A stretch of DNA of 64,000 nt from Brevundimonas sp. SL130 (lineage in GTDB: Bacteria > Pseudomonadota > Alphaproteobacteria > Caulobacterales > Caulobacteraceae): contig NZ_CP113064.1 in assembly GCF_026625805.1 (NCBI RefSeq), positions 1,984,001 through 2,048,000 of the forward strand, in the 5' to 3' direction. The notes beneath the pieces were generated by a model. That model saw only the letters and a list, made by a program, of their open reading frames with translations, did not search any database and was not told where the DNA came from. The position numbers and the translations under genes were made by a program. Below are positions 1 to 8,164 of the stretch, piece by piece (position 1 is the first letter of the stretch; every line of letters begins with the position of its first letter).

Positions 1-517
1 TGTTCTTCAGCAGGCCGTTCTGCTCGATCTGCTGGACATAGACGGTGAGCCCGTCGGGCCCCTGGACGAACTGGCCCTCCTCGACCAGCAGGGCGGCGAG
101 GTCGGTGCGGATGGCGAAGGCCTGGTTGCGGGCTTCCCGCTGGCCCCAGGGCTGGGCGAACAGGGTCATGGCCAGGTTGAGGATGAGCACGATCATGGCC
201 AGCCGCGCCGCCGGCGCGATCACCTGCCAACGCGTCATGCCGCCGGCGAAGGCGGCCGTCAGTTCCTGCTCGCGTTGCATGCGGGTCAGGGCGATCAGAA
301 CCCCGACGAACAGGCCGATCGGCAGGATGACCGCCAGCAGCTGGGGCAGGGCCAGAAGGGTCAGTTTGACCATCACCCACACGCTCTGGCCACGCTCGAC
401 GATGACCTCGAGCTGGTCCAAGCTCTGGCTCAGAATTCCGATTCCGGCCAAAGAGGCGCAGGCTGCAACCACAGGCAGCGAAATCTGGCGGAAAAGGTAT
501 CTTTGGATAAGGGTCAT
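1..517 (-). CDS. lptF: LPS export permease LptF, 3' part cut off by window edge
   Basis: The first 172 codons are visible, from the ATG at 515-517; the rest lies beyond the window start. The protein opens MTLIQRYLFRQISLPV, then has a membrane segment, the conserved stretch LPQLLAVILPIGLFVGVLI and the sequence FAGGMTRWQVIAPA, all typical of YjgP/YjgQ permeases. LptF pairs with LptG and the ATPase LptB in the inner membrane to pull lipopolysaccharide out toward the cell surface. lptG would be expected just downstream, outside the window. It is divergent from pepA across about 145 bases, so the two probably share a promoter region. LptF is preferred over LptG because of this position and start, but with a partial protein the two are hard to separate. 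Confidence 0.85.
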   Translation of the reverse strand, partial: MTLIQRYLFRQISLPVVAACASLAGIGILSQSLDQLEVIVERGQSVWVMVKLTLLALPQLLAVILPIGLFVGVLIALTRMQREQELTAAFAGGMTRWQVIAPAARLAMIVLILNLAMTLFAQPWGQREARNQAFAIRTDLAALLVEEGQFVQGPDGLTVYVQQIEQNGLLKN

Positions 518-661
518 GGGCGGATGGACTTCGCCCGGTTGCAGGCGGCGATAATGAGGCGCATCTAGTAGCACAGGAGGGCGCGTCCGCGACAAGCAGA
601 CGCGCCGTTTGTCTTTTTCTTACGTTGTAAACGCCGGGTGGGGCCTGGCTGGAGTCGCTGA

Positions 662-2137
662 ATGAAGATTGAGTTTGTCGCCGCCGTAGACGCTGCTGAA
701 ATTCTCGCTGTGCCGGTTCATGAGGATCGGACCCTGGCGGGCTCTGGGGTGGAGTTGGACGCTAAGTCCGGCGGCGCCCTGACCCGGGCGATGAGCAAGG
801 GCCGTTTCGTCGGCAAGCCGGGCCAGACGCTGAGCGTCGCCGCGCCCTCGGGCGTGAACGCCGACACCATACTGCTGGTTGGCGTCGGCGCGGCCGACAA
901 GGTCGACGACCTGGCCGTCGAAGCCTTCGGCGGCAACGCCTTTGCGGCGGTGAAGCTGTCGGGCGCCGAAGTCCTGACTATCGACGCCTCGAATCTGAGC
1001 TCGGAACAGGCGGCGCGCGTCGGTTTTGCCGCCCGTCTGGCCGCCTATCGGTTCGACAAGTATCGGACCACCCAGAAGGCGGACAAGATTCCGTCGATCA
1101 CCGCGATCCGCGTCGTGACGTCCGACCTGCGCGGCGCCGAGGCGGCTCTTGAGCCGCTGTCAGCCGTCGCCGACGGCGTGATCTTCGCCCGCGACCTGGT
1201 GTCCGAGCCCGCCAATGTCCTGTATCCGGCCGAATTCGCCAAGCGCGTCAAGGCGCTGGAAAGCCTGGGGCTGGAGGTCGAGATCCTCGGCGAGGCCGAG
1301 ATGGAGAAGCTGGGCATGCGCACCCTGCTGGGCGTGGGCCAGGGCAGCCGTCGCGAGAGCCAGCTGGCCGTGATCCAGTGGAAGGGCGGCGAGGCGGGCG
1401 GTCAGCCGATCGCCTTCGTCGGCAAGGGCGTCTGTTTCGACACCGGTGGCATCTCGATCAAGCCGGCCGACGGCATGGAAGACATGAAGTGGGACATGGG
1501 CGGCGCGGCCGCCGTGGCCGGAACCATGATCGCCCTGGCGGGCCGCAAGGCCAAGGTCAACGCCGTCGGCGTGCTGGGCCTGGTCGAGAACATGCCGGAC
1601 GGCAACGCTCAACGTCCGGGCGACGTCGTCGTGTCGATGTCGGGCCAGACGGTCGAGGTGATCAACACCGACGCCGAGGGCCGTCTCGTGCTGGCCGACG
1701 CCCTCTGGTACACTCAGCAGCGCTTCAAGCCGAAATTCATGATCGACCTGGCCACCCTGACGGGCGCCATGATCGTGGCCCTGGGGCTGGATTACGCAGG
1801 CGTCTTCTCGAACTCGGACGAGGTCGCTGATCCGATTCTGGCGGCGTCCAAGAAGGTGGGCGAGAATTTCTGGCGCATGCCTATCCCGGCCATCTACGAA
1901 CAGCACATCGATTCGAAGATCGCCGACGTGAAGAACACCGGCAACGGCCGCGCCGGCGGTTCGATCACCGCGGCCCTGTTCCTTCAGCGCTTCACCAATG
2001 GCGTGCCGTGGGCGCACTTGGACATCGCCCCGACCGCCTGGGCCAACAAGAGCCCCAGCCCCACCGTGCCGGAAGGCGGCGTCGGCTTCGCCGTGCGCAC
2101 GCTGGATCGCATGGTGGCCGATAGCTACGAAGCCTGA
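662..2137 (+). CDS. pepA: Leucyl aminopeptidase (M17 family)
   Basis: Cytosolic metallo-aminopeptidase of 491 aa, the usual length for PepA, which removes N-terminal residues from peptides. The M17 signature NTDAEGRLVLADAL is intact. The two-metal site is visible in GKGVCFDTGGISIKP (lysine and aspartate ligands), and MKWDMGGAAAVAGTM follows. The N-terminal third is the divergent alpha/beta domain; the C-terminal two thirds are catalytic. It starts at an ATG after a divergent intergenic region shared with lptF. holC follows 20 bases downstream, the frequent pepA-holC arrangement of proteobacteria, so the two are probably co-transcribed. In some bacteria PepA also binds DNA in Xer recombination; nothing here tests that. 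Confidence 0.96.
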   Translation: MKIEFVAAVDAAEILAVPVHEDRTLAGSGVELDAKSGGALTRAMSKGRFVGKPGQTLSVAAPSGVNADTILLVGVGAADKVDDLAVEAFGGNAFAAVKLSGAEVLTIDASNLSSEQAARVGFAARLAAYRFDKYRTTQKADKIPSITAIRVVTSDLRGAEAALEPLSAVADGVIFARDLVSEPANVLYPAEFAKRVKALESLGLEVEILGEAEMEKLGMRTLLGVGQGSRRESQLAVIQWKGGEAGGQPIAFVGKGVCFDTGGISIKPADGMEDMKWDMGGAAAVAGTMIALAGRKAKVNAVGVLGLVENMPDGNAQRPGDVVVSMSGQTVEVINTDAEGRLVLADALWYTQQRFKPKFMIDLATLTGAMIVALGLDYAGVFSNSDEVADPILAASKKVGENFWRMPIPAIYEQHIDSKIADVKNTGNGRAGGSITAALFLQRFTNGVPWAHLDIAPTAWANKSPSPTVPEGGVGFAVRTLDRMVADSYEA

Positions 2138-2157
2138 GTTTCGGACGGTAGAGCCGG

Positions 2158-2616
2158 ATGAGCGGCAAGCCCGAAATCTGGTTCTACCACCTGGAGCGTT
2201 CGACGCTGGACCAGGTGCTGCCGACCCTGCTCGAGAAGACGCTCGAGCGGGGCTGGCGGGCCTTGATCAAATCGTCCCATGCGCATCGGCTGGACGATGT
2301 GGACGAGCGGCTGTGGAGCTTCCACGAGGAAAGCTTTCTGCCGCACGGCCGGGCGGATCAGCCTTATGCGGATCGCCAGCCTGTGCTGCTGAGCGAATCG
2401 GGAGAGAACCTGAACGGCGCTCAGGCGCTGTTCATCGTCGATGACGCAGAACTGGGCGTGACGGAAGGGATCGAACGATGCTTCATCATTTTCGACGGAC
2501 GGGACGAGCCGGCGCTTCAGAATGCGCGGGCGCGCTGGAAGGCGCTGAAGGCGGACGGGGCCAATCTGGCCTATTGGCGCCAGACGGACGAGGGACGCTG
2601 GGAAAAGGCGGCCTGA
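2158..2616 (+). CDS. holC: DNA polymerase III subunit chi
   Basis: A 152-aa protein matching HolC: it opens with EIWFYHLERSTLDQVLPTLL, has the central ALIKSSHAHRLDDVDERLWSF, the core FLPHG and the late CFIIFDGRD. Chi bridges the clamp loader (through psi) and single-stranded DNA-binding protein at the replication fork. No holD is visible, as is usual in alphaproteobacteria. It begins 20 bases after pepA in the same direction. A small secreted protein probably begins within its last 43 bases in another frame, which would couple the two translationally. Confidence 0.93.
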   Translation: MSGKPEIWFYHLERSTLDQVLPTLLEKTLERGWRALIKSSHAHRLDDVDERLWSFHEESFLPHGRADQPYADRQPVLLSESGENLNGAQALFIVDDAELGVTEGIERCFIIFDGRDEPALQNARARWKALKADGANLAYWRQTDEGRWEKAA

Positions 2617-2930
2617 TCGCACTGGTGATGTTGGCGGGCTGTTCGACCCCCGTCGCGGAACAGCAGGCGCCGCGAACTGTTGAACGCGCGCAGTCGCACC
2701 CGCCGATCGGCAGCCGCATGCCGACCGCACAGACGACCGACGTCTGTAGGGCCGGAGAGCTGCAATATCTGGTCGGCCGGCCCCGGACCGAAATTCCCGT
2801 ACCCGTGGATGTGGTCAACCGCCGAGTGACCTGCACCACCTGCCCGGTGACGGAAGACTTTTCGGCCTATCGGCTGAACATTTTCTACAATGCGGATACC
2901 GGTGTGATCGAACAGGTTCGCTGCGGCTGA
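2574..2930 (+). CDS. Small I78-inhibitor-like lipoprotein, first of a tandem pair
   Basis: The reading frame ends CRAGELQYLVGRPRTE..., then RVTCTTCPVTEDF and YRLNIFYNADTGVIEQVRCG. An early Cys, a late RLN.x.D..GVI....CG block and about 65 residues between them match the bacterial peptidase inhibitor I78 fold. A lipobox LAGC lies at 2631-2642 after a short hydrophobic run, so it is probably a lipoprotein. No good ATG gives a normal signal peptide. The TTG at 2574 (used here) gives about 20 residues before the lipobox; GTG 2625 and ATG 2628 give too few. The next gene encodes a close relative, so this is a local duplication. A role in protease inhibition is inferred from family resemblance only. 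Confidence 0.6.
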   Translation: MAPDGRGTLGKGGLIALVMLAGCSTPVAEQQAPRTVERAQSHPPIGSRMPTAQTTDVCRAGELQYLVGRPRTEIPVPVDVVNRRVTCTTCPVTEDFSAYRLNIFYNADTGVIEQVRCG

Positions 2931-2955
2931 AGCACGGCCAGAGGTAAAGACGACC

Positions 2956-3261
2956 ATGAAGACCGCCTTCGTCCTCAGTTCCCTAATGGCCGCCGGTCTG
3001 GCGCTGTCGGCGTGCGCGCCCACGGAAACGCCCGTGACCATAAGGACGCCGGGCGGCGATGCGGCGTTCAAGGCCTGCAAGGTCGAGGACTATCAGGCCT
3101 ATGTCGGCCGGAACCGCTCGACCGTTCCGAGCGCGCCTGAGGGTCAGACCTTCCGAGTGTTGTGCACGACCTGTATGGCGACCACGGACTATCGGGAGAA
3201 CCGGGTGAACTTCGTCTACGACGAGGCGTCAGGCGTGATCCAGCAGGTCAAGTGCGGCTGA
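2956..3261 (+). CDS. Small I78-inhibitor-like lipoprotein, second of a tandem pair
   Basis: A 101-aa secreted protein starting MKTAFVLSSLMAAGLALSAC, a textbook lipoprotein signal with lipobox LSAC. The mature part runs FKACKVEDYQAYVGRNRSTVP, RVLCTTCMATTDYRENRVN and ends GVIQQVKCG. It aligns along its whole length with the product just upstream (25 bases between them), including the unusual CTTC motif. The ordinary I78 family usually has a Pro-Gly turn where these two have CTTC, so both may carry extra disulfides or a metal site. It is probably exposed in the periplasm. I78 assignment is by motif, not by search. Confidence 0.75.
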   Translation: MKTAFVLSSLMAAGLALSACAPTETPVTIRTPGGDAAFKACKVEDYQAYVGRNRSTVPSAPEGQTFRVLCTTCMATTDYRENRVNFVYDEASGVIQQVKCG

Positions 3262-3265
3262 GGCC

Positions 3266-4192
3266 TTAGCGGCCGGCCGCATCGCCGGGCCAGAGCGGGG
3301 CGCTGAACGTCTTGGCCAGATAGTCCATCAGGGCCGTGACCCGCGCCGGGCGCGGCCCGCTGCTGGGCGCGACCAGGTGCAGGGCGATGGGGGGCAGACG
3401 CCAGTCGGTCATCACCGTCTCCAACCGCCCTTCGGCGACATCCTTCCAGTAGATGAAGTCTGGCTGAGGAAAGACCCCCAGGCCTGCGCAGAGAGAGGCG
3501 GTCAGGGCGTCGGAATTGTTGGCCCGTAGCGGTCCGCGCGGCCGCACCATGACCTCATCGCCCGCATCATTGATGAACCGCCAGACGTCGGGCGTCGGCA
3601 TATAGGCGTAGCCGAGGCAGGCATGCCGTTCCAGATCGTCTGGATGGCTGGGCCGTCCACGCTGGGCCAGATAGTCAGGCGAGGCGACCAGGCGGCGTTC
3701 GACCGTCCGCAGCCGGCGCGCGGTCAGCGACGAGTCCGGCAGGGCGGCGATCCGAAGGGCGCAATCGAAACCGCCGCCGACCAGGTCGATGACCTCGTCG
3801 GACAGGTGCAGATCAATCGAGACATCGGGGTGGGTGGCCAGGAACTCGGGCAGGGCGGGGGCGACATAGGCCATGCCGAAGGACATGGGGGCGGCCAGTC
3901 GCACCAGGCCGCGCGGCGTCACCGACATGTCCAGGGCCTCCGACACCGCCCCTTCGGCCTCTGTCAGCATGTGAGCGGCGCGCGCCGCCAGGGTGCGGCC
4001 GGCGTCGGTCAGGGCGAAGCGGCGCGAGGTGCGGTGCAGCAGGGTGGTCTTCAACTGCTGCTCCAACCGTGTAACCGCCTTGGACACGGTCGCCTTGGAC
4101 AGGCCGAGCGCCTCGGCCGCGCCGGAGAAGGACTGAGCCTCGGCGACCTTGGCGAAGATGGCCATGGCCTCGAGGTCGGGCAGGCGGGACAT
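3266..4192 (-). CDS. LysR-family transcriptional regulator
   Basis: A 308-aa regulator with an N-terminal winged helix-turn-helix (LPDLEAMAIFAKVAEAQSFSGAAEALGLSKATVSKAVTRLE in two parts, residues 4-45) and a C-terminal LysR substrate-binding domain (LVRLAAPMSFG, then ALRIAALPDSSLTARRL). It is divergent from the pirin gene over 117 bases, the classic layout in which a LysR protein controls its divergent neighbour. The pirin and DoxX genes are therefore the likely targets, and quinone or oxidative stress a likely cue, as for related regulator-pirin pairs. The inducer cannot be read from sequence. It is convergent, with 4 bases between, to the second I78-like gene. Confidence 0.9.
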   Translation of the reverse strand: MSRLPDLEAMAIFAKVAEAQSFSGAAEALGLSKATVSKAVTRLEQQLKTTLLHRTSRRFALTDAGRTLAARAAHMLTEAEGAVSEALDMSVTPRGLVRLAAPMSFGMAYVAPALPEFLATHPDVSIDLHLSDEVIDLVGGGFDCALRIAALPDSSLTARRLRTVERRLVASPDYLAQRGRPSHPDDLERHACLGYAYMPTPDVWRFINDAGDEVMVRPRGPLRANNSDALTASLCAGLGVFPQPDFIYWKDVAEGRLETVMTDWRLPPIALHLVAPSSGPRPARVTALMDYLAKTFSAPLWPGDAAGR

Positions 4193-4309
4193 GGCGGCCT
4201 CGGCTTTGGAAACGATGAGTTTCAGGGGTTTCTATTTCTGTTCGGTCGCCGATCTCTATCTTGGCGTCAAGCCAATGACGCCGGGACGGCCCGGCCTGAG
4301 GATAGACCG

Positions 4310-5008
4310 ATGATCGAGCGTAGACCTTTTGAATCCCTGGGCGGCGCCAACCATGGTTGGTTGAACGCCAAGCATCACTTCTCCTTCGCCAACTATTATG
4401 ATCCCAAGCGGATGAGCTGGGGCAATCTGCGGGTCTGGAACGACGACGAGATCGCCGCCGGAACCGGCTTCCCGCCCCATCCGCACGCCGACATGGAGAT
4501 CATCACCTATGTCCGCGACGGGGCCATCACCCACGAGGACAGCCTGGGCAACAAGGGCCGCACCGTGGCCGGCGACGTCCAGGTGATGAGCGCAGGCACC
4601 GGCATTCGCCACGCCGAATACAACGCCGAGCCGGAGCTGACCCGGATCTTCCAGATCTGGATCGAGCCGACCAAGCGGGGCGAGGCGCCCAGCTGGGGCT
4701 CCAAGCCCTTCCCCAAGGGCGAGCGTTCGGGTCAGTTCGTGGTCCTGGCCTCGGGCTTTGAGGGCGATACGGATGCTCTGCCGATCCGCACCGATGCGCG
4801 GATCGTGGCGGCGACCCTGAACGCCGGCGACAGCGCCGACTATGCGTTGGGCTCGAACCGGCGGGCCTATCTGGTGCCGGCCAAGGGCGAGATCGAGGTC
4901 AACGGCGTTCGCCTGAACGCCCGTGACGGCGCCGCGATCGCTCAGGAAGACGTCGTCACCGTCAAGGCGATTTCGGACGCCGAGATCGTGCTGGTGGACG
5001 CGGCCTGA
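4310..5008 (+). CDS. Pirin family protein (YhhW-like)
   Basis: A 232-aa bicupin starting MIERRPFESLGGANHGWL. The N-terminal cupin carries the metal-binding histidines in FPPHPHADMEIITYV and the later GTGIRHAEYNAEPE, as in quercetin-2,3-dioxygenase-like pirins such as YhhW. The start is the ATG at 4310; the frame is open upstream into the LysR gene but only this ATG gives the family N-terminus. It lies downstream of a divergent LysR gene and about 100 bases before doxX, a frequent trio in proteobacteria linked to redox or quinone stress. The enzymatic activity in vivo is unproven. Confidence 0.92.
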   Translation: MIERRPFESLGGANHGWLNAKHHFSFANYYDPKRMSWGNLRVWNDDEIAAGTGFPPHPHADMEIITYVRDGAITHEDSLGNKGRTVAGDVQVMSAGTGIRHAEYNAEPELTRIFQIWIEPTKRGEAPSWGSKPFPKGERSGQFVVLASGFEGDTDALPIRTDARIVAATLNAGDSADYALGSNRRAYLVPAKGEIEVNGVRLNARDGAAIAQEDVVTVKAISDAEIVLVDAA

Positions 5009-5108
5009 TCGACAAGCCCGTTGTTTTCAGATCAACCTGCCCAGCCGAGCAAAGTTCGGTCGGGCGACCCGCCTGATGCGGGTCAGTCCCCATCACGTAG
5101 GAGATCAG

Positions 5109-5507
5109 ATGTTCAAACAACTTGAAGCCTCGTCGCCGCATTTCCTTGCGGCTCTGCGTATCGTCGCCGGCGTGCTGTTTCTGGCCCACGGCGTCGTCAA
5201 ACTGTTCGGCTTTCCGGAAGGCGCCCAGCCGGGACAGGTCGAAATCCTGTCGCTGTTCGGAATCGGCGCGATCCTGGAGCTGGTCGGCGGCTCCCTACTG
5301 GTGCTCGGCGCCTTCACCCGTCCAGTAGCCTTTATTCTGGCCGGTGAAATGGCGGTCGCCTACTGGATGTTCCACTTCCCCTCCAGCCCCTATCCGGCGG
5401 TCAACGGCGGCGATGCGGCCATCCTGTTCTGCTTCATCTTTCTGTACCTGCTTGCGGCCGGTCCAGGCTCCTGGAGCCTGGACGCGCGACTGCGCAAACA
5501 GGGCTGA
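5109..5507 (+). CDS. DoxX family membrane protein
   Basis: A 132-aa inner-membrane protein with four hydrophobic segments. It opens MFKQLEASSPHFLAALRIVAGVLFLAHGVVKLFGF, then has a second helix around LELVGGSLLVLGAFTRP and a third in LAGEMAVAYWMFHFP. LFLAHGVVKLFG and the AYWMFHFP box are hallmarks of DoxX/YphA proteins. The start at 5109 is chosen because the longer frame upstream runs through the 3' end of the pirin gene without homology. It follows pirin on the same strand and is probably co-regulated. Family function is unsettled; links with oxidative stress are known for some members. Confidence 0.88.
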   Translation: MFKQLEASSPHFLAALRIVAGVLFLAHGVVKLFGFPEGAQPGQVEILSLFGIGAILELVGGSLLVLGAFTRPVAFILAGEMAVAYWMFHFPSSPYPAVNGGDAAILFCFIFLYLLAAGPGSWSLDARLRKQG

Positions 5508-5513
5508 GTCCTT

Positions 5514-5542
5514 GTCTCCTTTCCGCCGTGCGGGAAGGAGAC
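5514..5542. terminator. Hairpin between convergent doxX and pip
   Basis: Arms GTCTCCTTTCC and GGGAAGGAGAC pair over 11 bases with one G-T pair and a seven-base loop. The hairpin sits in the 36-base gap between two convergent genes, where a bidirectional terminator is expected. There is no clear T-run on either side, so it may block read-through rather than act as a classical intrinsic terminator. Confidence 0.55.
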
Positions 5543-5543
5543 C

Positions 5544-6518
5544 TCAGACGCCCAGCGCCCAATCCGTTGCGCGAACGAGGCTGTCGACGATGCCGGGTTC
5601 AGACGAGGCGTGGCCGGCGTCGCCGACGATGTCCAGCTTCGCTTCGGGCCAGGCGCGATGCAGAGCCCAGGCGCTGGCGATGGGCGTGACCACATCAAAC
5701 CGCCCCTGCGCGATCCAGCAGGGGATGTGGCGCATACGGTCCACGTTCCTCAGCAGCCAGCCGTCCTCGGGGAAGAAGCCGGCATTGGTGAAGAACCAGT
5801 TCTCGATCCGAGCGAAAGCGAGTGCGAACTCAGGCTCGGAAAACTTGTCGGGTCGAGCGTCGGGACCTTCGACGCTGACGGTTTCACCTTCCCAGCTGGA
5901 CCAGGCCACGGCGCATTGTTCACGCTCGGCGACATTGTCGCCGATCAGCCTCTTGTAATAGGCGCCCATCAGATCGCCGCGCTCGGTCTCAGGGATCGGG
6001 GCGACGAATCTTTCCCAGGCGTCGGGGAAGATCATCGAGGCGCCGTCCTGATAGAACCAGTGCAGTTCCTTCTTGGTCAGCAAGAATATGCCGCGAAGCA
6101 CCAGGGCGCGGACGCGTTCAGGGTGGGTGATCGCATAGGCCATGGACAGGGTCGAACCCCACGAGCCGCCGAACACCACCCATTTGTCCACGCCGCAACG
6201 TTCCCGCAGGCGTTCGATGTCCTCGATCAGGGTCCAGGTGGTGTTGTTCTCGAGCGAGGCGTTCGGGCGCGACTGGCCGCAGCCGCGCTGGTCGAACATG
6301 ATGATCCGGTATTTGGCCGGGTCGAAGAAGCGGCGCATGCCAGGATTGACGGCTCCGCCGGGGCCGCCATGCAGGACCACCACGGGCAGTCCCTGGGGAT
6401 TGCCACTCTCTTCATAATAGATTTCGTGGATGTCGTCCGACGCCATCCAGCCCGACGCGAACGGCTCGATCTCCGGATAGAGGTCGCGACGAAGCTCCTG
6501 GGACGCCGAAAAGGCCAT
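5544..6518 (-). CDS. pip: Proline iminopeptidase (alpha/beta hydrolase, S33)
   Basis: A cytosolic serine peptidase that cleaves N-terminal proline. The family features are present: the oxyanion region VVVLHGGPGGAVNPGM, the block FDQRGCGQSRPNA, the nucleophile elbow GGSWGSTLSMAYA, a late GRFDVVTP with the catalytic Asp, and GDAGHASSEP with the His. The start used is the ATG giving MAFSASQELRRDLYPEIEPF, the usual Pip N-terminus; an in-frame start nine codons upstream has no family support. Length 324 aa is normal. It is convergent with doxX and lies 45 bases after the DUF423 gene on the same strand. Confidence 0.93.
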   Translation of the reverse strand: MAFSASQELRRDLYPEIEPFASGWMASDDIHEIYYEESGNPQGLPVVVLHGGPGGAVNPGMRRFFDPAKYRIIMFDQRGCGQSRPNASLENNTTWTLIEDIERLRERCGVDKWVVFGGSWGSTLSMAYAITHPERVRALVLRGIFLLTKKELHWFYQDGASMIFPDAWERFVAPIPETERGDLMGAYYKRLIGDNVAEREQCAVAWSSWEGETVSVEGPDARPDKFSEPEFALAFARIENWFFTNAGFFPEDGWLLRNVDRMRHIPCWIAQGRFDVVTPIASAWALHRAWPEAKLDIVGDAGHASSEPGIVDSLVRATDWALGV

Positions 6519-6563
6519 GCGTTGCGGTCTTTCTACTCGGCCCAAGCTTGGCCGTACTGAACG

Positions 6564-6920
6564 TTATGAACGGAATGCCGCAAAGGCCAGGCAAAGCCAA
6601 CCGCCGATCATCAGCAAGCCGCCGACTGGGGCGACGGCGCCCATGGCGGACAGGCTGAGGAGGGCGACCAGGGTCAGGGCCAGACAGAAGATCAGACCGC
6701 CCGTCGCGCCCAGCCAACCGGCGAGCCGCGCCAGGCCGCCGCCGTCGGTCCAAAGCGCGCAGGCCAGGGCGAAGACGGCGTGCGCCAGCTGGTAATGGGC
6801 GCCGGTCGACAACAGAGTCTTGACCTGAGGTCCGGCCCCGTGCGCGGCGAAGGCGCCCAGCCCTATGGACAGGGCCCCGTTGAGGGCGGCGAAGACGATC
6901 AGGGGGCGACTCGCTGTCAT
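6564..6920 (-). CDS. DUF423 membrane protein (YgdD-like)
   Basis: A 118-aa protein with four predicted membrane helices. It matches the small DUF423/YgdD family by its opening FAALNGALSIGLGAFAAHG, the second block YQLAHAVFALA and the closing GGLLMIGGWLCLAF. Its biochemical role is unknown. It is divergent from the MFS gene over about 75 bases and is followed on the same strand by pip, possibly in one transcript. Confidence 0.87.
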   Translation of the reverse strand: MTASRPLIVFAALNGALSIGLGAFAAHGAGPQVKTLLSTGAHYQLAHAVFALACALWTDGGGLARLAGWLGATGGLIFCLALTLVALLSLSAMGAVAPVGGLLMIGGWLCLAFAAFRS

Positions 6921-6994
6921 GAGATCACCCTAGACTGCGACGGTCGCCGAGCAAACCGGTCGAGACGGGCCGAACTTCTGCTATTGCGGCCCCC

Positions 6995-8164
6995 ATGAGA
7001 TTCGGCTCGAAATGGCGCGCAGCGTCGCACTACGCCCTGATGTACGGCGGTCTGGGCGTCAGCCTGCCCTACGCCGGTCTGTGGATGAAGGCCCAGGGGC
7101 TCAGCGGGGCGGAGATCGGCGTCCTGTTGGCGGCCCCGATGCTGGGACGGCTCGTCACCGGCCCCGCCATCGCCGTATGGGCCGACGGCTTTCAGTATCG
7201 GCGCACCCCTATCGCTTTGCTGGCGGGGCTCGCCGCCCTTGGCTATGGCGCGGCCGGGCTGGTGGACGGGTTTCTGGCCTGGGCCGTTTGCTGGTTCGTC
7301 GCCGCCACCGGCGCGGCGGCGATCTTGCCTTTGACAGACGTGCTGGTGCTGCGTCGGTCGAGGCGAGACGGCTTCGCCTTCGCTGTGCCGCGCGGGTTCG
7401 GCTCGGCCGCCTTTGTCGCGGCCAATATCGCCATGGGGTTTGTGCTCAGGACGACCGGTACCGAGGCGGTCATCGTCGTCGTCACCCTGACCTGTGTCGG
7501 CATAGGGCTGACGGCCTGGCGAGTGCTGCCCCTGGAACCGGTGCATGACGGGCCGCCGCTGGCCGGTTGGGAGCGGTTTCGCGGCATGGGACGGTTGCTG
7601 AAGGATCCTGTGCTTGTGACGGCGTTGGCGGCCATTGGGACGGTGCAGGCGGCCCATGCCTTCTATTACGGCTTCTCCGCCATTGTGTGGCGCGAGCAGG
7701 GGATCGAGCCTCATCTGACCGGAATACTTTGGGCCTTCGCCGTGGTCGCGGAGATCGCCCTGATGTGGGTTTTCGAGCCGTGGCGACGGCGGCGGGGCAT
7801 CGGGGCCTGGCCCATATTGATGATCGCGGCGGGGGCGGCGATGGTGCGTTGGTTGTTGATGGCCGCAGCCCCGCCTCTATGGGCGTTGTGGCCGTTGCAG
7901 GCCCTGCACGCCGTCAGCTTCGCCGCCAACTATCTCGCCGGCGTCGAGCTTATCGAACGACTGGCGCCGCGCGACAGCCAGACCGCAGCCCAGACGCTGA
8001 ATTCCACCCTGTCGGCGGGGGTGTTGATCGGCGTCGCGACCCTGGCGAGCGGTCCGCTGTACGACGCCTGGGGCGCGGGCGGATATCTGGCGATGGCGGG
8101 GTTGGCCGGACTGGGATTGATCGCGGGGTTGGCGTTGAAGCCGATGCTCGGCGCCCGGGCTTAG
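6995..8164 (+). CDS. MFS transporter, HcaT/phenylpropionate-permease-like
   Basis: A 389-aa protein with about twelve hydrophobic helices. The N-terminus SHYALMYGGLGVSLPYAGLWMKAQGLSGAEIGVLLAAPML resembles the MFS_1-like group of HcaT (3-phenylpropionate transporter) and nucleoside-type permeases, with the first loop motif around RLVTGPAIAVWADGFQYRR. The substrate cannot be read; the HcaT-like name is structural only. No aromatic degradation genes are nearby, so phenylpropionate is not supported as a substrate. It overlaps the C15-like gene on the other strand by 4 bases at the 3' ends. Confidence 0.85.
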   Translation: MRFGSKWRAASHYALMYGGLGVSLPYAGLWMKAQGLSGAEIGVLLAAPMLGRLVTGPAIAVWADGFQYRRTPIALLAGLAALGYGAAGLVDGFLAWAVCWFVAATGAAAILPLTDVLVLRRSRRDGFAFAVPRGFGSAAFVAANIAMGFVLRTTGTEAVIVVVTLTCVGIGLTAWRVLPLEPVHDGPPLAGWERFRGMGRLLKDPVLVTALAAIGTVQAAHAFYYGFSAIVWREQGIEPHLTGILWAFAVVAEIALMWVFEPWRRRRGIGAWPILMIAAGAAMVRWLLMAAAPPLWALWPLQALHAVSFAANYLAGVELIERLAPRDSQTAAQTLNSTLSAGVLIGVATLASGPLYDAWGAGGYLAMAGLAGLGLIAGLALKPMLGARA

